Positions 27,992-38,155 of a DNA stretch of 64,000 nucleotides are shown here, one piece after another. Position numbers and translations under genes: made by a program. Within the stretch, counting starts at the first letter, position 1. The number at the start of each line of letters is the position of its first letter. Where the stretch lies: NCBI RefSeq assembly GCF_030296575.1, contig NZ_AP027729.1:2480001-2544000 (forward strand), written 5' to 3'. The notes under the pieces are model-generated. The model was not told the DNA's origin, did no database searches, and saw nothing but the letters and a program-made list of their open reading frames with translations. The stretch comes from Paraoerskovia sediminicola. Its GTDB lineage: Bacteria > Actinomycetota > Actinomycetes > Actinomycetales > Cellulomonadaceae.

Positions 27992-28711
27992 TCACTCGCC
28001 GGCGCGGCGCAGCACCTCGGAGAGCCGGTTGGCCGCGGCCACCAGCGAGCCGGAGTGGAGCCGACCGGGCTGGCGGGTGAGGCGCTCGACCGGGCCGGAG
28101 ATCGACACGGCGGCCACGACGCGGCCGGACGGGCCGCGCACCGGGGCCGAGACCGACGCCACCCCGAGCTCGCGCTCGCCGACGGACTGGGCCCAGCCGC
28201 GTCGTCGGACACCCGAGAGGATCGTGGCGGTGAACTTGGCCTCGCGAAGCCCGCGGTGCAGCCGGTCGGGCTCCTCCCAGGCGAGGAGCACCTGTGCGGC
28301 CGACCCTGCCTGCATCGACAGGGTGGCGCCGACCGGGATCGAGTCGCGCAGGCCGACCGGACGCTCGGCGGCGGCGACGCAGATGCGGTGGTCGCCCTGG
28401 CGGCGGTAGAGCTGTGCGCTCTCGCCGGTGTGGTCGCGCAGCGCCATCAGCACGGGGTTCGCGGCGGCCAGGAGGCGGTCCTCGCCGGCGGCCGTCGCAA
28501 GCTCGTTGAGGCGCGGCCCGAGCACGAACCTGCCCTGCATGTCGCGGGCGACCATGCGGTGGTGCTCGAGCGCCACCGCGAGGCGGTGTGCCGTCGGGCG
28601 GGCGAGCCCGGTCGAGGTCACGAGCTGTGCGAGGGTGGCGGGACCGGACTCCAGGGCGCCCAGGACGGACGCTGCCTTGTCCAGGACGCCGACTCCGCTA
28701 GTATTGTCCAT
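27992..28711 (-). CDS. IclR-family regulator of leucine biosynthesis (LtbR/NdgR-like)
   Basis: 239 residues from ATG 28711. Winged helix-turn-helix ([38 protein letters not shown]) then the IclR effector domain ([59 protein letters not shown]). Divergent placement next to leuC is the conserved position of LtbR/NdgR, known to repress leuCD and other amino-acid genes in corynebacteria and Streptomyces. Assignment to that role rests on sequence type and context. Confidence 0.9.
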   Translation of the reverse strand: MDNTSGVGVLDKAASVLGALESGPATLAQLVTSTGLARPTAHRLAVALEHHRMVARDMQGRFVLGPRLNELATAAGEDRLLAAANPVLMALRDHTGESAQLYRRQGDHRICVAAAERPVGLRDSIPVGATLSMQAGSAAQVLLAWEEPDRLHRGLREAKFTATILSGVRRRGWAQSVGERELGVASVSAPVRGPSGRVVAAVSISGPVERLTRQPGRLHSGSLVAAANRLSEVLRRAGE

Positions 28712-28720
28712 AGGACGATA
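28702..28720. promoter_or_regulatory. imperfect palindrome at the iclR start, operator candidate
   Basis: TATTGTCC-AT-AGGACGATA, arms differing at one base, overlapping the iclR start codon and 157 nt upstream of leuC. Likely binding site of the IclR protein itself, controlling both directions. Confidence 0.55.
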
Positions 28721-28876
28721 TTGGCGTCTCGCCTCGTGAGATGCAAGTCTGGACTCGAAAATCCACCGCGTGTCGTCGGCACGCACGCAGAACCTCGGGC
28801 GCACCCACGGTCGTCACGGCTCGCCGGAGCCGTCCCGCACAGCGCACGGGCAGCACGGAAACGGAAAGGGAGCATC

Positions 28877-30358
28877 ATGGCCGGGACTCTGGCGGAGAAG
28901 GTCTGGGACGCGCACCTCGTGCGCCGGGGGAGCGACGGTGCGCCCGACCTGCTGTACATCGACCTGCACCTCATCCACGAGGTCACCAGCCCGCAGGCGT
29001 TCGAGGGTCTCCGCCTCGCCGGCCGCCGACTGCGCCGGCCGGACCTCACGATCGCGACCGAGGACCACAACACGCCGACGCTGGACATCGACCAGCCGAT
29101 CGCGGACCTCACGAGCCGCACGCAGATCGACACGCTGCGCAACAACGCGGCGGAGTTCGGCGTCCGGATCCACTCGCTCGGCGACGCCGACCAGGGGATC
29201 GTCCACCAGGTCGGCCCGCAGCTCGGCCTGACGATGCCCGGCCTCACCGTCGTGTGCGGCGACTCGCACACGTCGACGCACGGCGCGTTCGGCGGGCTCG
29301 CGTTCGGCATCGGCACGTCCGAGGTCGAGCACGTCATGGCCACGCAGACGCTGCCCCTCGCGCCGTTCCGCACGATGGCGATCACCGTGAACGGCGACCT
29401 GCCCCCGGGGACGACGTCGAAGGACATCATCCTGGCGATCATCGCGAAGATCGGCACCGGTGGCGGCCAGGGCTACGTGCTCGAGTACCGCGGCGAGGCG
29501 ATCCGCAAGCTGTCGATGGAAGCCCGCATGACCATCTGCAACATGTCGATCGAGGCCGGGGCGCGCGCAGGCATGATCGCCCCCGACGAGACGACGTTCG
29601 AGTACATCAAGGGCCGCCCGCACGCTCCTGAGGGCGCCGACTGGGACGCAGCCGTCGAGTACTGGAAGACGCTGCGCAGCGACGACGACGCTGAGTTCGA
29701 CACCGAGGTCGTCCTCGAGGCGGACGACCTCGAGCCGTTCGTCACCTGGGGCACCAACCCCGGCCAGGGCCTGCCCCTGTCGGCGGACGTGCCGGTCCCC
29801 GAGGACATCGCGGACGAGAACGAGCGGGTCGCCGCCGAGAACGCGATCCGCTACATGGGCCTGACCGCGGGCGCCCCGCTGCGCTCGGTCGCGATCGACA
29901 CCGTGTTCATCGGCTCCTGCACGAACGGTCGCATCGAGGACCTGCGGTCCGTCGCGAAGGTCGTCCGGGGCAAGAAGAAGGCGGACTCCCTCCGGGTCCT
30001 CGTCGTGCCGGCGTCGGCGCGCGTGCGCCTGCAGGCGGAGGCCGAGGGTCTCGACAAGATCTTCCTCGACTTCGGGGCGGAGTGGCGCAACGCGGGCTGC
30101 TCGATGTGCCTCGGCATGAACCCTGACCAGCTCGCCCCGGGTGAGCGCTCGGCGTCGACGTCGAACCGCAACTTCGAGGGCCGCCAGGGCAAGGGCGGGC
30201 GCACCCACCTCGTGTCGCCGCTCGTCGCCGCGGCGACGGCGATCCGCGGGACACTCTCGTCGCTGTCCGACCTCGACCTGCCGGACGACGTCGACATCAC
30301 CTCGTTCGACGGCTCGCCCCTCGCCCCGCTCGACCCGAACGTGATGCTGCAGGTCTGA
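28877..30358 (+). CDS. leuC: 3-isopropylmalate dehydratase large subunit
   Basis: 493 residues. With LeuD it converts 2-isopropylmalate to 3-isopropylmalate through a [4Fe-4S] cluster. Seen: [59 protein letters not shown] and [12 protein letters not shown], which supply the cluster cysteines. ATG 28877 has GGGAG-type sequence (AAAGGGAG) just upstream. leuD follows after 107 bp in the same direction. Confidence 0.97.
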   Translation: MAGTLAEKVWDAHLVRRGSDGAPDLLYIDLHLIHEVTSPQAFEGLRLAGRRLRRPDLTIATEDHNTPTLDIDQPIADLTSRTQIDTLRNNAAEFGVRIHSLGDADQGIVHQVGPQLGLTMPGLTVVCGDSHTSTHGAFGGLAFGIGTSEVEHVMATQTLPLAPFRTMAITVNGDLPPGTTSKDIILAIIAKIGTGGGQGYVLEYRGEAIRKLSMEARMTICNMSIEAGARAGMIAPDETTFEYIKGRPHAPEGADWDAAVEYWKTLRSDDDAEFDTEVVLEADDLEPFVTWGTNPGQGLPLSADVPVPEDIADENERVAAENAIRYMGLTAGAPLRSVAIDTVFIGSCTNGRIEDLRSVAKVVRGKKKADSLRVLVVPASARVRLQAEAEGLDKIFLDFGAEWRNAGCSMCLGMNPDQLAPGERSASTSNRNFEGRQGKGGRTHLVSPLVAAATAIRGTLSSLSDLDLPDDVDITSFDGSPLAPLDPNVMLQV

Positions 30359-30465
30359 CCGGAGCACGCCGGTCCGGGCGCCGCTACCGGAACCCGAGCA
30401 CCCGCGCAGCACCCCAGCATCAGCGAACAGCATCGTCGATCGCACACCCGGACTGGAGCACCACC

Positions 30466-31101
30466 ATGGAGAAGTTCACCACCCACACGGGCGTCGGAGT
30501 CCCGCTGCGGCGCAGCAACGTCGACACCGACCAGATCATCCCGGCCGTCTACCTCAAGCGGGTCACGCGGACGGGCTTCGAGGACGCGCTCTTCGCCGCC
30601 TGGCGCGGGGACTCGTCGTTCGTCCTCAACCAGGACGCGTACCGGTCGGGGACGGTGCTCGTCGCCGGTCCTGACTTCGGTACGGGCTCGTCGCGCGAGC
30701 ACGCCGTCTGGGCGCTCAAGGACTACGGGTTCCGCGTGGTCCTCGCGTCCCGCTTCGCGGACATCTTCCGGGGCAACTCGGGCAAGCAGGGTCTCCTCGC
30801 GGGCCAGGTCGCCCAGGAGGACATCGAGCTCCTGTGGAAGGTGCTCGAGAACAAGCCGGGCACCGAGGTGACGGTGAACCTGGTCGAGCGCACCGCGACC
30901 GCCGACGACGTCACCGTGCGGTTCCACGTCGACGACTACACGCGCTGGCGCCTCATGGAGGGTCTGGACGACATCGGTCTCACCCTCCAGCACGAGGAGG
31001 AGATCACCGCCTTCGAGCAGGACCGCGCTGCCTGGCGCCCGAAGACGCTGCCCGCGAAGCACCTGCCTCCGGTCGACATCGAGGCCGCGCGACCCGTCTG
31101 A
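30466..31101 (+). CDS. leuD: 3-isopropylmalate dehydratase small subunit
   Basis: 211 residues. Swivel subunit partner of LeuC. Diagnostic blocks: [38 protein letters not shown] and [15 protein letters not shown]. The 107-bp gap after leuC has no gene. A hairpin follows the stop. Confidence 0.96.
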   Translation: MEKFTTHTGVGVPLRRSNVDTDQIIPAVYLKRVTRTGFEDALFAAWRGDSSFVLNQDAYRSGTVLVAGPDFGTGSSREHAVWALKDYGFRVVLASRFADIFRGNSGKQGLLAGQVAQEDIELLWKVLENKPGTEVTVNLVERTATADDVTVRFHVDDYTRWRLMEGLDDIGLTLQHEEEITAFEQDRAAWRPKTLPAKHLPPVDIEAARPV

Positions 31102-31117
31102 ACCGATCGTGCCGGAC

Positions 31118-31144
31118 GGCGGCGCTCACCTTCGTGAGCGCCGT
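31118..31144 (+). terminator. hairpin after leuD
   Basis: GGCGCTCAC CTTC GTGAGCGCC, a perfect 9-bp stem with a 4-nt loop, 17 nt after the leuD stop. No T-tract. Confidence 0.6.
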
Positions 31145-31205
31145 CGCCACGGTGGTCGGCGGCGGCTGGACCCGGACCCGGGCTCGGCCCCAGGGCCCGC
31201 TCCTG

Positions 31206-32060
31206 CTACTGCAGGGGCGGGCCCTGCCGCGTGCGGGCCTCGAGCGCGTCGAACGCTTCTCGGGGTCCGAGGTCACCGTGGTCCCAGCGGGACTCGACCC
31301 ACCAGGTCGCCCCGGCGTCCGACAGCTCGCGGCACAGGGCGCTCGCGTCGGCGGGGGCGTCGGGGAGGACACCCTGCACGACGACCTCGAACGGGCCGGC
31401 GCCCTCCCGCCGTTCCCGGTGCTCGGCGACCCACGCGCAGATCTGCGCCACGTCGTCCGGTGTCGGGGTGTCCATCGCGCGGTCCCCGCGGAGCTGGACG
31501 ACGACGCCGTCCCACCGGGCCGCGCGGCCCATCGACCGCTCCGACGGGAACGCACCGACGACCCACACCGGCACGCGGGGCCGCTGCACCGGCCGCGGCA
31601 GGATCGTCATGTCCGACACCTCGAGGTGGTGGCCGCGGTACGAGAACGTCTCTCCGGTCGCCGCGAGGTCGAGGACGGCGAGCGCGTCGTCCAGGCGCTC
31701 CGCGCGCTCCCGTGCCGTCGTCGCCTCGCCGACCACCCCGCGGAACGCCGCGTCGTCCACCGCGCCGATGCCGACGGGGAGCACGAGCCGGCCGCCCGAG
31801 AGGTGGTCGACCGTCAGCGCCTGGCGCGCGACGACCCACGGCCGGCGCCGGGGCAGCGCGAAGACCATCGCGCCGAGCGTGATCCGCTCGGTCCGCACGG
31901 CGGCCGCCGCGAGCACGGCCCACGGGTCCCAGGTGTCGAGCGGGCCGACGCTGATGCCGTCCCAGGTGAAGTAGCCGTCCCACCCGCTCTCCTCGGCGGT
32001 GACGGCGAGGTCGACGGCCTGCGCCGCCGTGCCCGTGCTCCCTACGACTCCGAACTTCAT
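31206..32060 (-). CDS. LLM-class (F420-dependent) flavin oxidoreductase
   Basis: 284 residues, luciferase-like (beta/alpha)8 barrel. MKFGVVGSTGTAAQAVDLAV, AEESGWDGYFTWDG, TERITLGAMVFALPRRRPWVVARQ, VDHLSGGRLVLPVGIG, VWVVGAFPSERSMGRAARWDG. The start at ATG 32060, not the upstream in-frame start at 32186, is supported by a minus-strand TACGGT at 32067-32072, 6 nt away. Cofactor F420 or FMN; substrate unknown. The 3' end is convergent with leuD. Confidence 0.85.
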   Translation of the reverse strand: MKFGVVGSTGTAAQAVDLAVTAEESGWDGYFTWDGISVGPLDTWDPWAVLAAAAVRTERITLGAMVFALPRRRPWVVARQALTVDHLSGGRLVLPVGIGAVDDAAFRGVVGEATTARERAERLDDALAVLDLAATGETFSYRGHHLEVSDMTILPRPVQRPRVPVWVVGAFPSERSMGRAARWDGVVVQLRGDRAMDTPTPDDVAQICAWVAEHRERREGAGPFEVVVQGVLPDAPADASALCRELSDAGATWWVESRWDHGDLGPREAFDALEARTRQGPPLQ

Positions 32061-32103
32061 CACACCACCGTAGGCGTGACCCGACGTCGTGTCGGCACAT
32101 AAG

Positions 32104-32744
32104 GTGCGGGACGTGGAGGCGTCGGGAGGCACGGGAGCGCTGCGCCTGGCGCGCGCCGCGGTGGTCGCCACGATCGTGCTGCTCACCGCCGGAGGCGCTC
32201 ACGTCGCCGCCGGGGGTCGGTCCCCGCGCCCCTCGTGCTCGCCGTGCTCGCGGCACTGACCTTCCTCGCGTCGTCGGTCCTGGCGCGGACGACACCGAAG
32301 GTCGTGGTGCTCGTCCCGGTGATGGCCGGCATGCAGCTCGCGCTGCACCAGGCCTTCGGCACTCTCTCGGGTCACGCGGCCGCCGGACCGGGACCGGCCG
32401 CGCACCACGAGCACCTGCACGGGGCTGCGCTCGCGAGCCAGGTCAGCGACGTGGTCGGCGGCGGTGCCACGAGCGACGTGGCGACGCACGCCGTCGGCAG
32501 CACGATGCTCGTACTCCACCTCCTGGCGAGCGCGGTCGCTGCGGTCCTGGTCGCGCGCGGTGAGCGCGCCGCCCGCGCCGCGGCGCACTGGGTGCGCTCC
32601 GTGGTCCTGAGGCTGCCCGCGGTCCCTCGTCCCGTGCCGAGCGCCCGCCAGGTCGCGATCACACGTGAGGCCACGCCGCGCCCCCGGACGTGCACGACGC
32701 CGCTCCCTGCCCGAGGGCCGCCCGGGGCGCTGCTCGCGGTCTGA
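32104..32744 (+). CDS. multi-pass membrane protein with His-rich loop, copper module (one-base frameshift)
   Basis: About 213 residues if a lost base near 32215 is restored: GTG 32104 encodes VRDVEASGGTGALRLARAAV, then VATIVLLTAGGAHVAAGG. The next frame continues LVLAVLAALTFLASSVLA, VLVPVMAGMQLALHQAFG and MLVLHLLASAVAAVLVARG, so about four helices. Between helices is HAAAGPGPAAHHEHLHG, a likely metal-binding loop. It precedes a PCu(A)C chaperone and a DyP peroxidase, matching the transmembrane protein of Streptomyces copper-trafficking clusters. Role inferred. Confidence 0.65.
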
Positions 32745-32931
32745 CCGCACAGGCCGAGACCGGGCGTGCCTCGCCCGGTGCCGCCTCTGTCGACCCGCCG
32801 CACGCCACCCCGGGAGTTCCCGGACGGCCCGGGAAGTCCCGGGCCCCCTCTCGCGATCCGTCTGCGCACCGCCCTGCCCTGCCTGTCGCCGGGCGGCGGG
32901 TGCGTGGGCGCCCCAGTACCCAAGGAGCACC

Positions 32932-33624
32932 ATGTCCAACACCCGAACCATCACCCGTACCAGCACCCGGACCGACTCTCTCGACCACCGCCCGAGCGCC
33001 GACCCGTCGAGCGCGACGGTCCCGTCCGAGACGTCCGGCCGGGCCCCGCGGGCGCCCCGGAGCCTCCTGGTCGGGGTCGCCGCCGCGTCCCTCACGCTCG
33101 TCCTCGCGGGGTGCGCGTCCGACGACGGCGCTGCCGCATCGCCTCCTGCGTCCACCGGGTCCTCGTCCTCGGCCGGGTCGACCGAGTCGGACGGGTCGGC
33201 TGAGGCCGACGCGCTGACCATGACCGACCCCTGGGTCAAGGCCGTCGACGAGGGCATGACGGCGGCGTTCGGCACCCTGGAGAACTCGTCCGACGCGGAC
33301 CTCGTCGTGGTCTCGGCGACCACGACGGCCGGGTCCACGGCCGAGCTCCACGAGATGGCCGAGGGCGACGACGGGGCGATGACCATGCAGGAGAAGGAGG
33401 GCGGCTTCGTCGTCCCGGCCGGTGGCGAGCACGTACTGGAGCCAGGAGGCGACCACGTCATGGTCATGGGCGTCACCGACCCGATCCTGGCGGGCGACCC
33501 GATCGAGGTCACCCTCACGCTCGAGGACGGCTCGACCCTCGACGTCGAGGCTCCGGCCCGCACATACTCGGGAGCGAACGAGTCGTACGACGAGCACGGT
33601 GACGACGGGCACGACCACTCGTGA
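32932..33624 (+). CDS. PCu(A)C-type copper chaperone lipoprotein
   Basis: 230 residues. AAGGAG (32922-32927) fixes ATG 32932. A long basic leader leads to SLTLVLAGC (lipidation Cys about residue 60), then a Ser/Ala linker and the PCu(A)C domain TMTDPWVKAVDEGMTAAFGTL. The copper site pattern is visible in the stretch TAELHEMAEGDDGAMTM and the later GGDHVMVMG (H..M spacing), and the C-terminus is His/Asp-rich (YDEHGDDGHDHS). Such proteins hand Cu(I) to cytochrome oxidase or other cuproenzymes outside the cell. Its stop overlaps the DyP start. Confidence 0.85.
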   Translation: MSNTRTITRTSTRTDSLDHRPSADPSSATVPSETSGRAPRAPRSLLVGVAAASLTLVLAGCASDDGAAASPPASTGSSSSAGSTESDGSAEADALTMTDPWVKAVDEGMTAAFGTLENSSDADLVVVSATTTAGSTAELHEMAEGDDGAMTMQEKEGGFVVPAGGEHVLEPGGDHVMVMGVTDPILAGDPIEVTLTLEDGSTLDVEAPARTYSGANESYDEHGDDGHDHS

Positions 33625-34856
33625 CCGGACGCCGAGGACTGGACCGCCGGTCCTTCCTCCAGGGTGGTGCCGCCGCGCTCGGCGGCGCCGCCCTGGCCCT
33701 CGGCGGGCGCGAGCTCGTCGAGGCGGCGGGCGGGCCGGTACCGGGTGGAGGGGCGACGGCCGGAGGGGCTCCAGGTGCCCCGACCGCGCCCGACGACGCC
33801 GTGGGTCGTGCCACGGAGGGGTTCCGTGGCACGCGCCAGGCAGGGGTCGCGACCCCGCCCCAGGCGAGCGCCGCCTTCGTGGCGCTCGACCTGGCGGGTG
33901 ACGTCGACCGGGCCGCGCTCGTGCGGCTCATGCGGATCTGGACGGACGACATCGAGCGGCTGACGTCAGGTCGAGCGCCTCTGGCGGACACGGAGGCCGA
34001 GCTGGCCGCCGTCCCCGCACGGCTCACCGTCACCGTGGGGTTCGGCCCGGCGGCGCTCGCCGCGGCCGGGGTCGACGAGGCGTCGGTGTCGTGGCCGGCG
34101 GCTCTGCCGCCGTTCGGCATCGACCGCCTCGAGGACCGGTGGTCCGGTGGCGACCTCGTCCTGCAGGTGTGCGCGGACGACCCGCTGACGGTGGCCCACG
34201 CCGTCCGGCTGCTCGCCAAGGACGCGCGCTCGTTCGCGGAGGTGCGCTGGGTCCAGCGCGGGTTCCGGCGAGCGGTCGGGACCACGCCGTCCGGCACGAC
34301 GATGCGCAACCTCATGGGTCAGGTGGACGGGACCGCGAACCCGCACCTGGACGTCGACGCGAACCTGATCTGGCGCGAGGACGGCAGCACATCGATGGTC
34401 GTGCGGCGTATCGCCATGAACCTCGACACCTGGGACGAGCTGGACCGGGACGGGCGGGAGAAGGCCGTCGGGCGACGACTCGACACCGGCGCGCCCCTCA
34501 CGGGCGGCACCGAGCACGACGAGGTGGACCTCGAGGCCGAGGACGAGCACGGGCTGACCGTCGTCGCGCCGTTCGCGCACGTGCGGCGGGCCCGGACCGA
34601 CGACCGGGCGCAGCGGTTCCTGCGGCGCGGCTACAACTACGACGACGCGCCCTCGGGCGGCGCCGTCTCCGACTCGGGACTGGTCTTCGTGACGTTCCAG
34701 GCGGACGTCGAGGCGCAGCTCGTCCCCGTGCAGCGGCGCCTCGACGAGCTCGATCTCCTCAACGAGTGGACGACCCCGGTGGGCTCCGCCGTCTTCTGGG
34801 TCCCGCCCGGGGCGGGGAGCGGCGAGATCCTGGGGCAGTCGGTCCTGGGCGGGTGA
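33621..34856 (+). CDS. Tat-exported dye-decolorizing (DyP-type) heme peroxidase
   Basis: 411 residues from GTG 33621 (GTGA overlap with the chaperone gene). Twin-arginine signal DRRSFLQGGAAALGGAALAL, an Ala/Gly-rich linker, then the DyP fold: TVTVGFGPAALAAAGV, the distal GQVDGTANP motif with the catalytic Asp, and PFAHVRRAR, whose His is the likely heme ligand. The order membrane protein - PCu(A)C - DyP parallels the Streptomyces ECuC/DtpA cluster, in which DtpA takes part in copper trafficking. EfeB-like iron role is the alternative. Confidence 0.9.
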   Translation: MTGRRGLDRRSFLQGGAAALGGAALALGGRELVEAAGGPVPGGGATAGGAPGAPTAPDDAVGRATEGFRGTRQAGVATPPQASAAFVALDLAGDVDRAALVRLMRIWTDDIERLTSGRAPLADTEAELAAVPARLTVTVGFGPAALAAAGVDEASVSWPAALPPFGIDRLEDRWSGGDLVLQVCADDPLTVAHAVRLLAKDARSFAEVRWVQRGFRRAVGTTPSGTTMRNLMGQVDGTANPHLDVDANLIWREDGSTSMVVRRIAMNLDTWDELDRDGREKAVGRRLDTGAPLTGGTEHDEVDLEAEDEHGLTVVAPFAHVRRARTDDRAQRFLRRGYNYDDAPSGGAVSDSGLVFVTFQADVEAQLVPVQRRLDELDLLNEWTTPVGSAVFWVPPGAGSGEILGQSVLGG

Positions 34857-34905
34857 GTCGGGCGGGTGAGTCGGGCGGGTGAGTCGGGCGGGTGAGTCGG
34901 GCGGG
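34847..34905. repeat. 13-bp tandem repeat at the end of the DyP gene
   Basis: GGGCGGGTGAGTC repeated four times (34847-34898) plus a partial unit. The DyP stop codon lies in the first unit. Next to it GGGAGGCCGGC occurs twice. Confidence 0.85.
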
Positions 34906-35036
34906 GGTCCGGTGGTGTCCGTCGGGAGGCCGGCGGGAGGCCGGCGGGGGTCGTAGTCCGCCGCTCCGTGCGCGAGGGTGAATAATCGGGGGCGGTGCAC
35001 GAGGCTCACCCGCTACCGAGATGAGGACCCGCCCCC

Positions 35037-36352
35037 ATGAACGACGTCCTGAACGTGACCGGAGGGACCCCGCTGCGCGGGGAGATCACCGTCCGAGGTG
35101 CGAAGAACTTCGTGTCGAAGGCGATGGTCGCGGCACTGCTGGGGGAGTCGCCCAGCGAGCTGCGCAACGTGCCGCAGATCCGCGACGTGAAGGTCGTCAG
35201 CGGTCTGCTGCGCCTGCACGGCGTCGAGGTCGAGCACGACGAGGTCACGGGTGTCCTGCGCATGGACCCCACGGCCGTCGAGTCGGCGCACGTGGCCGAC
35301 ATCGACGCGCACGCCGGCGCGAGCCGCATCCCGATCCTGTTCTGCGGGCCGCTGCTGCACCGCCTGGGCGAGGCGTTCATCCCCGACCTCGGCGGGTGCC
35401 GGATCGGCGACCGGCCGATCAACTACCACCTGGACATCCTGCGGCAGTTCGGGGCGACGGTCGACAAGCTCGACTCCGGGATCCGGCTCACGGCGCCGAA
35501 CGGGTTGCGCGGCACGAAGATCAAGCTCCCGTACCCGAGCGTCGGGGCGACCGAGCAGCTCCTGCTGACCGCGGTGCGAGCCGAGGGCATCACCGAGCTG
35601 TCGAACGCGGCGATCGAGCCCGAGATCATGGACCTGATCGCGGTCCTGCAGAAGATGGGCGCGATCATCTCGGTCGACACCGACCGGGTCATCCGCATCG
35701 AGGAGTCTCGCGCCTCGACGGCTACCGTCACACGGCGCTCGGTGACCGCATCGAGGCTGCGTCCTGGGCGTCCGCGGCGCTGGCGACCGGTGGGGACATC
35801 ACGGTCAAGGGCGCCGAGCAGCCCGGGATGATGGCGTTCCTCAACACGTTCCGCAAGGTCGGCGGGAAGTTCGAGGTGCAGGACGACGGGATCCGGTTCC
35901 TGCACCCCGGCGGCGACCTCGACCCGATCGTGCTGGAGACGGGCGTGCACCCCGGGTTCATGACCGACTGGCAGCAGCCGCTCGTCGTGGCCCTCACCCA
36001 GGCGAACGGCCTGTCGATCGTCCACGAGACGGTGTACGAGAACCGGTTCGGGTTCACCGACGCGCTGCGCGGCATGGGCGCCACGATCGGGGTCTACAAG
36101 GAGTGCCTGGGCGGGACGGCGTGCCGGTTCGGTCGACGCAACTTCCACCACTCCGCCGTCGTCTCCGGTCCCACACCGCTCGAGGCCGCCGACATCGAGG
36201 TGCCCGACCTGCGCGGCGGCTTCTCGCACCTCATCGCGGCCCTCGCCGCGAAGGGCACCTCGACGGTCCGGGGGATCGGGCTGATCGACCGGGGCTACGA
36301 GAACTTCCAGGACAAGCTGCTCGCCCTCGGGGCAGACGTGTGGCGCGACTGA
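35037..36352 (+). CDS. murA: UDP-N-acetylglucosamine 1-carboxyvinyltransferase (one-base frameshift)
   Basis: About 438 residues across a break near 35704. First committed step of peptidoglycan synthesis: adds enolpyruvate to UDP-GlcNAc. N-terminal half GGTPLRGEITVRGAKNFVSK and the active-site loop DLGGCRIGDRP carry the Cys that fosfomycin attacks. After the break SRLDGYRHTALGDRIEAASW, GGDITVKGAEQPGMMAFLNT, VHPGFMTDWQQP and the C-terminal GLIDRGYENFQDKLLALGAD complete the fold. Because the gene is essential, the break is almost surely a sequence error. Upstream of plsC and gpsA. Confidence 0.92.
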
Positions 36353-36371
36353 GCCGGTAGGCTTGCCGACC

Positions 36372-37091
36372 GTGCCGATCGCCCACCCCGAGTCCAAGAC
36401 CTACCGCGCCCTCGCGGTCGTCCTGCGGCCCCTGCTGTCGTCGATGACGCGCAAGGACTGGCAGGGTCAGGCCAACGTGCCCGCCACCGGCGGAGTCCTC
36501 ATCGCGGCCAACCACGCGACGCAGTTCGACCCGTTGACGTTCGCGCACTACGTGTACGACGCCGGTCGGGCGCCCAAGATCATGGCGAAGCACTCGTTGT
36601 GGAAGGTGCCCGTCCTCGGCCCGATCCTCACGCACACCGGCATGATCCCCGTGCGCCGCGGCTCGTCCGACGCGCTCGCGTCGCTCGGGGACGCCGCGAA
36701 GGCACTCGAGGCCGGGGAGTGCGTCGCGGTGTTCCCGGAGGGCACGGTGACCCGTGACCCGGAGCTGTGGCCGATGGTCGGCAAGACCGGGGTGGCGCGG
36801 CTCGCGCTGACCACCCGCGTCCCCGTCGTGCCCGTCGCGCAGTACGGCGCGCACCGGATCCTGCCGCAGTACTCCAAGAAGTTCCGCCCGTACCCGCGCA
36901 AGGACGTCTCGGTGCACGCCGGGCCTCCCGTCGACCTCTCCGACCTCTACGACCGGAACATCGACGGCGCGGTCCTGCGCGAGGCGACGGAGCGGATCAT
37001 GGCGGCCATCACCGTCCTCCAGGAGGGCATCCGCGGCGCGAGCGCCCCGCAGCCCCCGTTCGACCCCCGCAGATCGAGGAACGACTCATGA
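36372..37091 (+). CDS. 1-acyl-sn-glycerol-3-phosphate acyltransferase
   Basis: 239 residues. NHATQFD is the NHx4D catalytic motif and FPEGTVTRD the second; ANVPATGGVLIAANH and PVLGPILTHTGMIPVRRGSS also match PlsC. The GTG start at 36372 is supported by TAGGCT at 36358-36363, 8 nt upstream; a TTG at 36363 overlaps that box and is disfavoured. It follows murA and overlaps gpsA (ATGA at 37088), so envelope lipid and wall genes are grouped. Confidence 0.9.
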   Translation: MPIAHPESKTYRALAVVLRPLLSSMTRKDWQGQANVPATGGVLIAANHATQFDPLTFAHYVYDAGRAPKIMAKHSLWKVPVLGPILTHTGMIPVRRGSSDALASLGDAAKALEAGECVAVFPEGTVTRDPELWPMVGKTGVARLALTTRVPVVPVAQYGAHRILPQYSKKFRPYPRKDVSVHAGPPVDLSDLYDRNIDGAVLREATERIMAAITVLQEGIRGASAPQPPFDPRRSRNDS

Positions 37092-38140
37092 CCACGGACA
37101 TCTCCGACGAGGCGACCGGCGCCCCGGTCTCCGCACCTGCACGCGTCGCCGTGCTCGGCGCCGGGAGCTGGGGGACGACGTTCGCGGCCGTCCTCGCCGA
37201 CGCGGGCTCCGACGTCCGGCTCTGGGGCCGCGACCCCGTCGTCGTCGACCAGATCAACACGGCCCGGCGCAACGGCAAGCGGCTCCCGGGCATCACGCTG
37301 CCCGAGGGGATCGCGGCCACGACGGACGCCGCGCACGCCCTCGACGGCGCCGAGATCGTCGTCGCCGCGGTCCCGTCGCAGACGGCACGCGTCACCCTGC
37401 GCGAGCTGCGGCCGCACGTCGCCGACGGAGCCGTGGCCGTCTCCCTGATGAAGGGCGTCGAGCTCTCGACGGACGACCGGATGAGCACCGTGATCGCGGA
37501 CGCCCTGGGCCTGCCGGACGACCGCATCGCCGTCCTGTCCGGGCCCAACCTGGCCCGTGAGATCGCCGAGCACCAGCCGACGGCGACCGTCGTGTCGTCG
37601 ACGAGCGAGGCGACGGCGGCCCGCGTCGCCGCGGCCTGCTCGACCAGCTACTTCCGCCCGTACACGAACTCCGACGTGGTCGGCGTCGAGCTCTGCGGGG
37701 CGGTCAAGAACGTCATCGCGATCGCCGTCGGCATGGCGCAGGGTCGCGGCTTCGGATTCAACACGACCGCCACCGTCATCACGCGCGGTCTGGTCGAGAT
37801 CACGCGCCTCGGGCTCGCCCTCGGGGCCGACGCGCGGACCTTCCCGGGGCTCGCGGGCATGGGGGACCTGATGGCCACGTGCGCGTCGCCATTGTCCCGC
37901 AACCACACGCTCGGCAAGCACATCGGTCAGGGCATGACCCTCGAGGAGGCCGTGGCCGCGACCGGCGGCACGGCCGAGGGGGTCAAGTCGTGCCGCTCGG
38001 TGCTGCACCTCGCGCGCACGGCGGGGGTCGACATGCCGATCACCGCCGGCGTCTCCGCCGTCCTGAACGACGGCCTGCCCGTCGCCGAGATGGCGCGCGC
38101 TCTGCTCTCGCGCCCCCAGAAGGCCGAGGGCATCGTCTGA
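37088..38140 (+). CDS. gpsA: glycerol-3-phosphate dehydrogenase [NAD(P)+]
   Basis: 350 residues. Makes sn-glycerol-3-phosphate for phospholipids. NAD(P)-binding VAVLGAGSWGTTFAAVLA, LMKGVELSTDDRMS, VLSGPNLAREIAEHQPTATV, CGAVKNVIAIAVGMA with the catalytic Lys, and GLAGMGDLMATCASPLSRNH. A pairing with plsC in one transcript fits sequential steps of phosphatidate synthesis. Confidence 0.95.
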   Translation: MTTDISDEATGAPVSAPARVAVLGAGSWGTTFAAVLADAGSDVRLWGRDPVVVDQINTARRNGKRLPGITLPEGIAATTDAAHALDGAEIVVAAVPSQTARVTLRELRPHVADGAVAVSLMKGVELSTDDRMSTVIADALGLPDDRIAVLSGPNLAREIAEHQPTATVVSSTSEATAARVAAACSTSYFRPYTNSDVVGVELCGAVKNVIAIAVGMAQGRGFGFNTTATVITRGLVEITRLGLALGADARTFPGLAGMGDLMATCASPLSRNHTLGKHIGQGMTLEEAVAATGGTAEGVKSCRSVLHLARTAGVDMPITAGVSAVLNDGLPVAEMARALLSRPQKAEGIV

Positions 38141-38155
38141 CGGTTCGCGCGACGG

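Noticed and set aside
35690..35720. Programmed ribosomal frameshift in murA (and at the other breaks)
   Set aside because: No slippery heptamer with downstream structure was evident, the breaks are spread over sixteen genes and all equal one missing base, which fits sequence error better.
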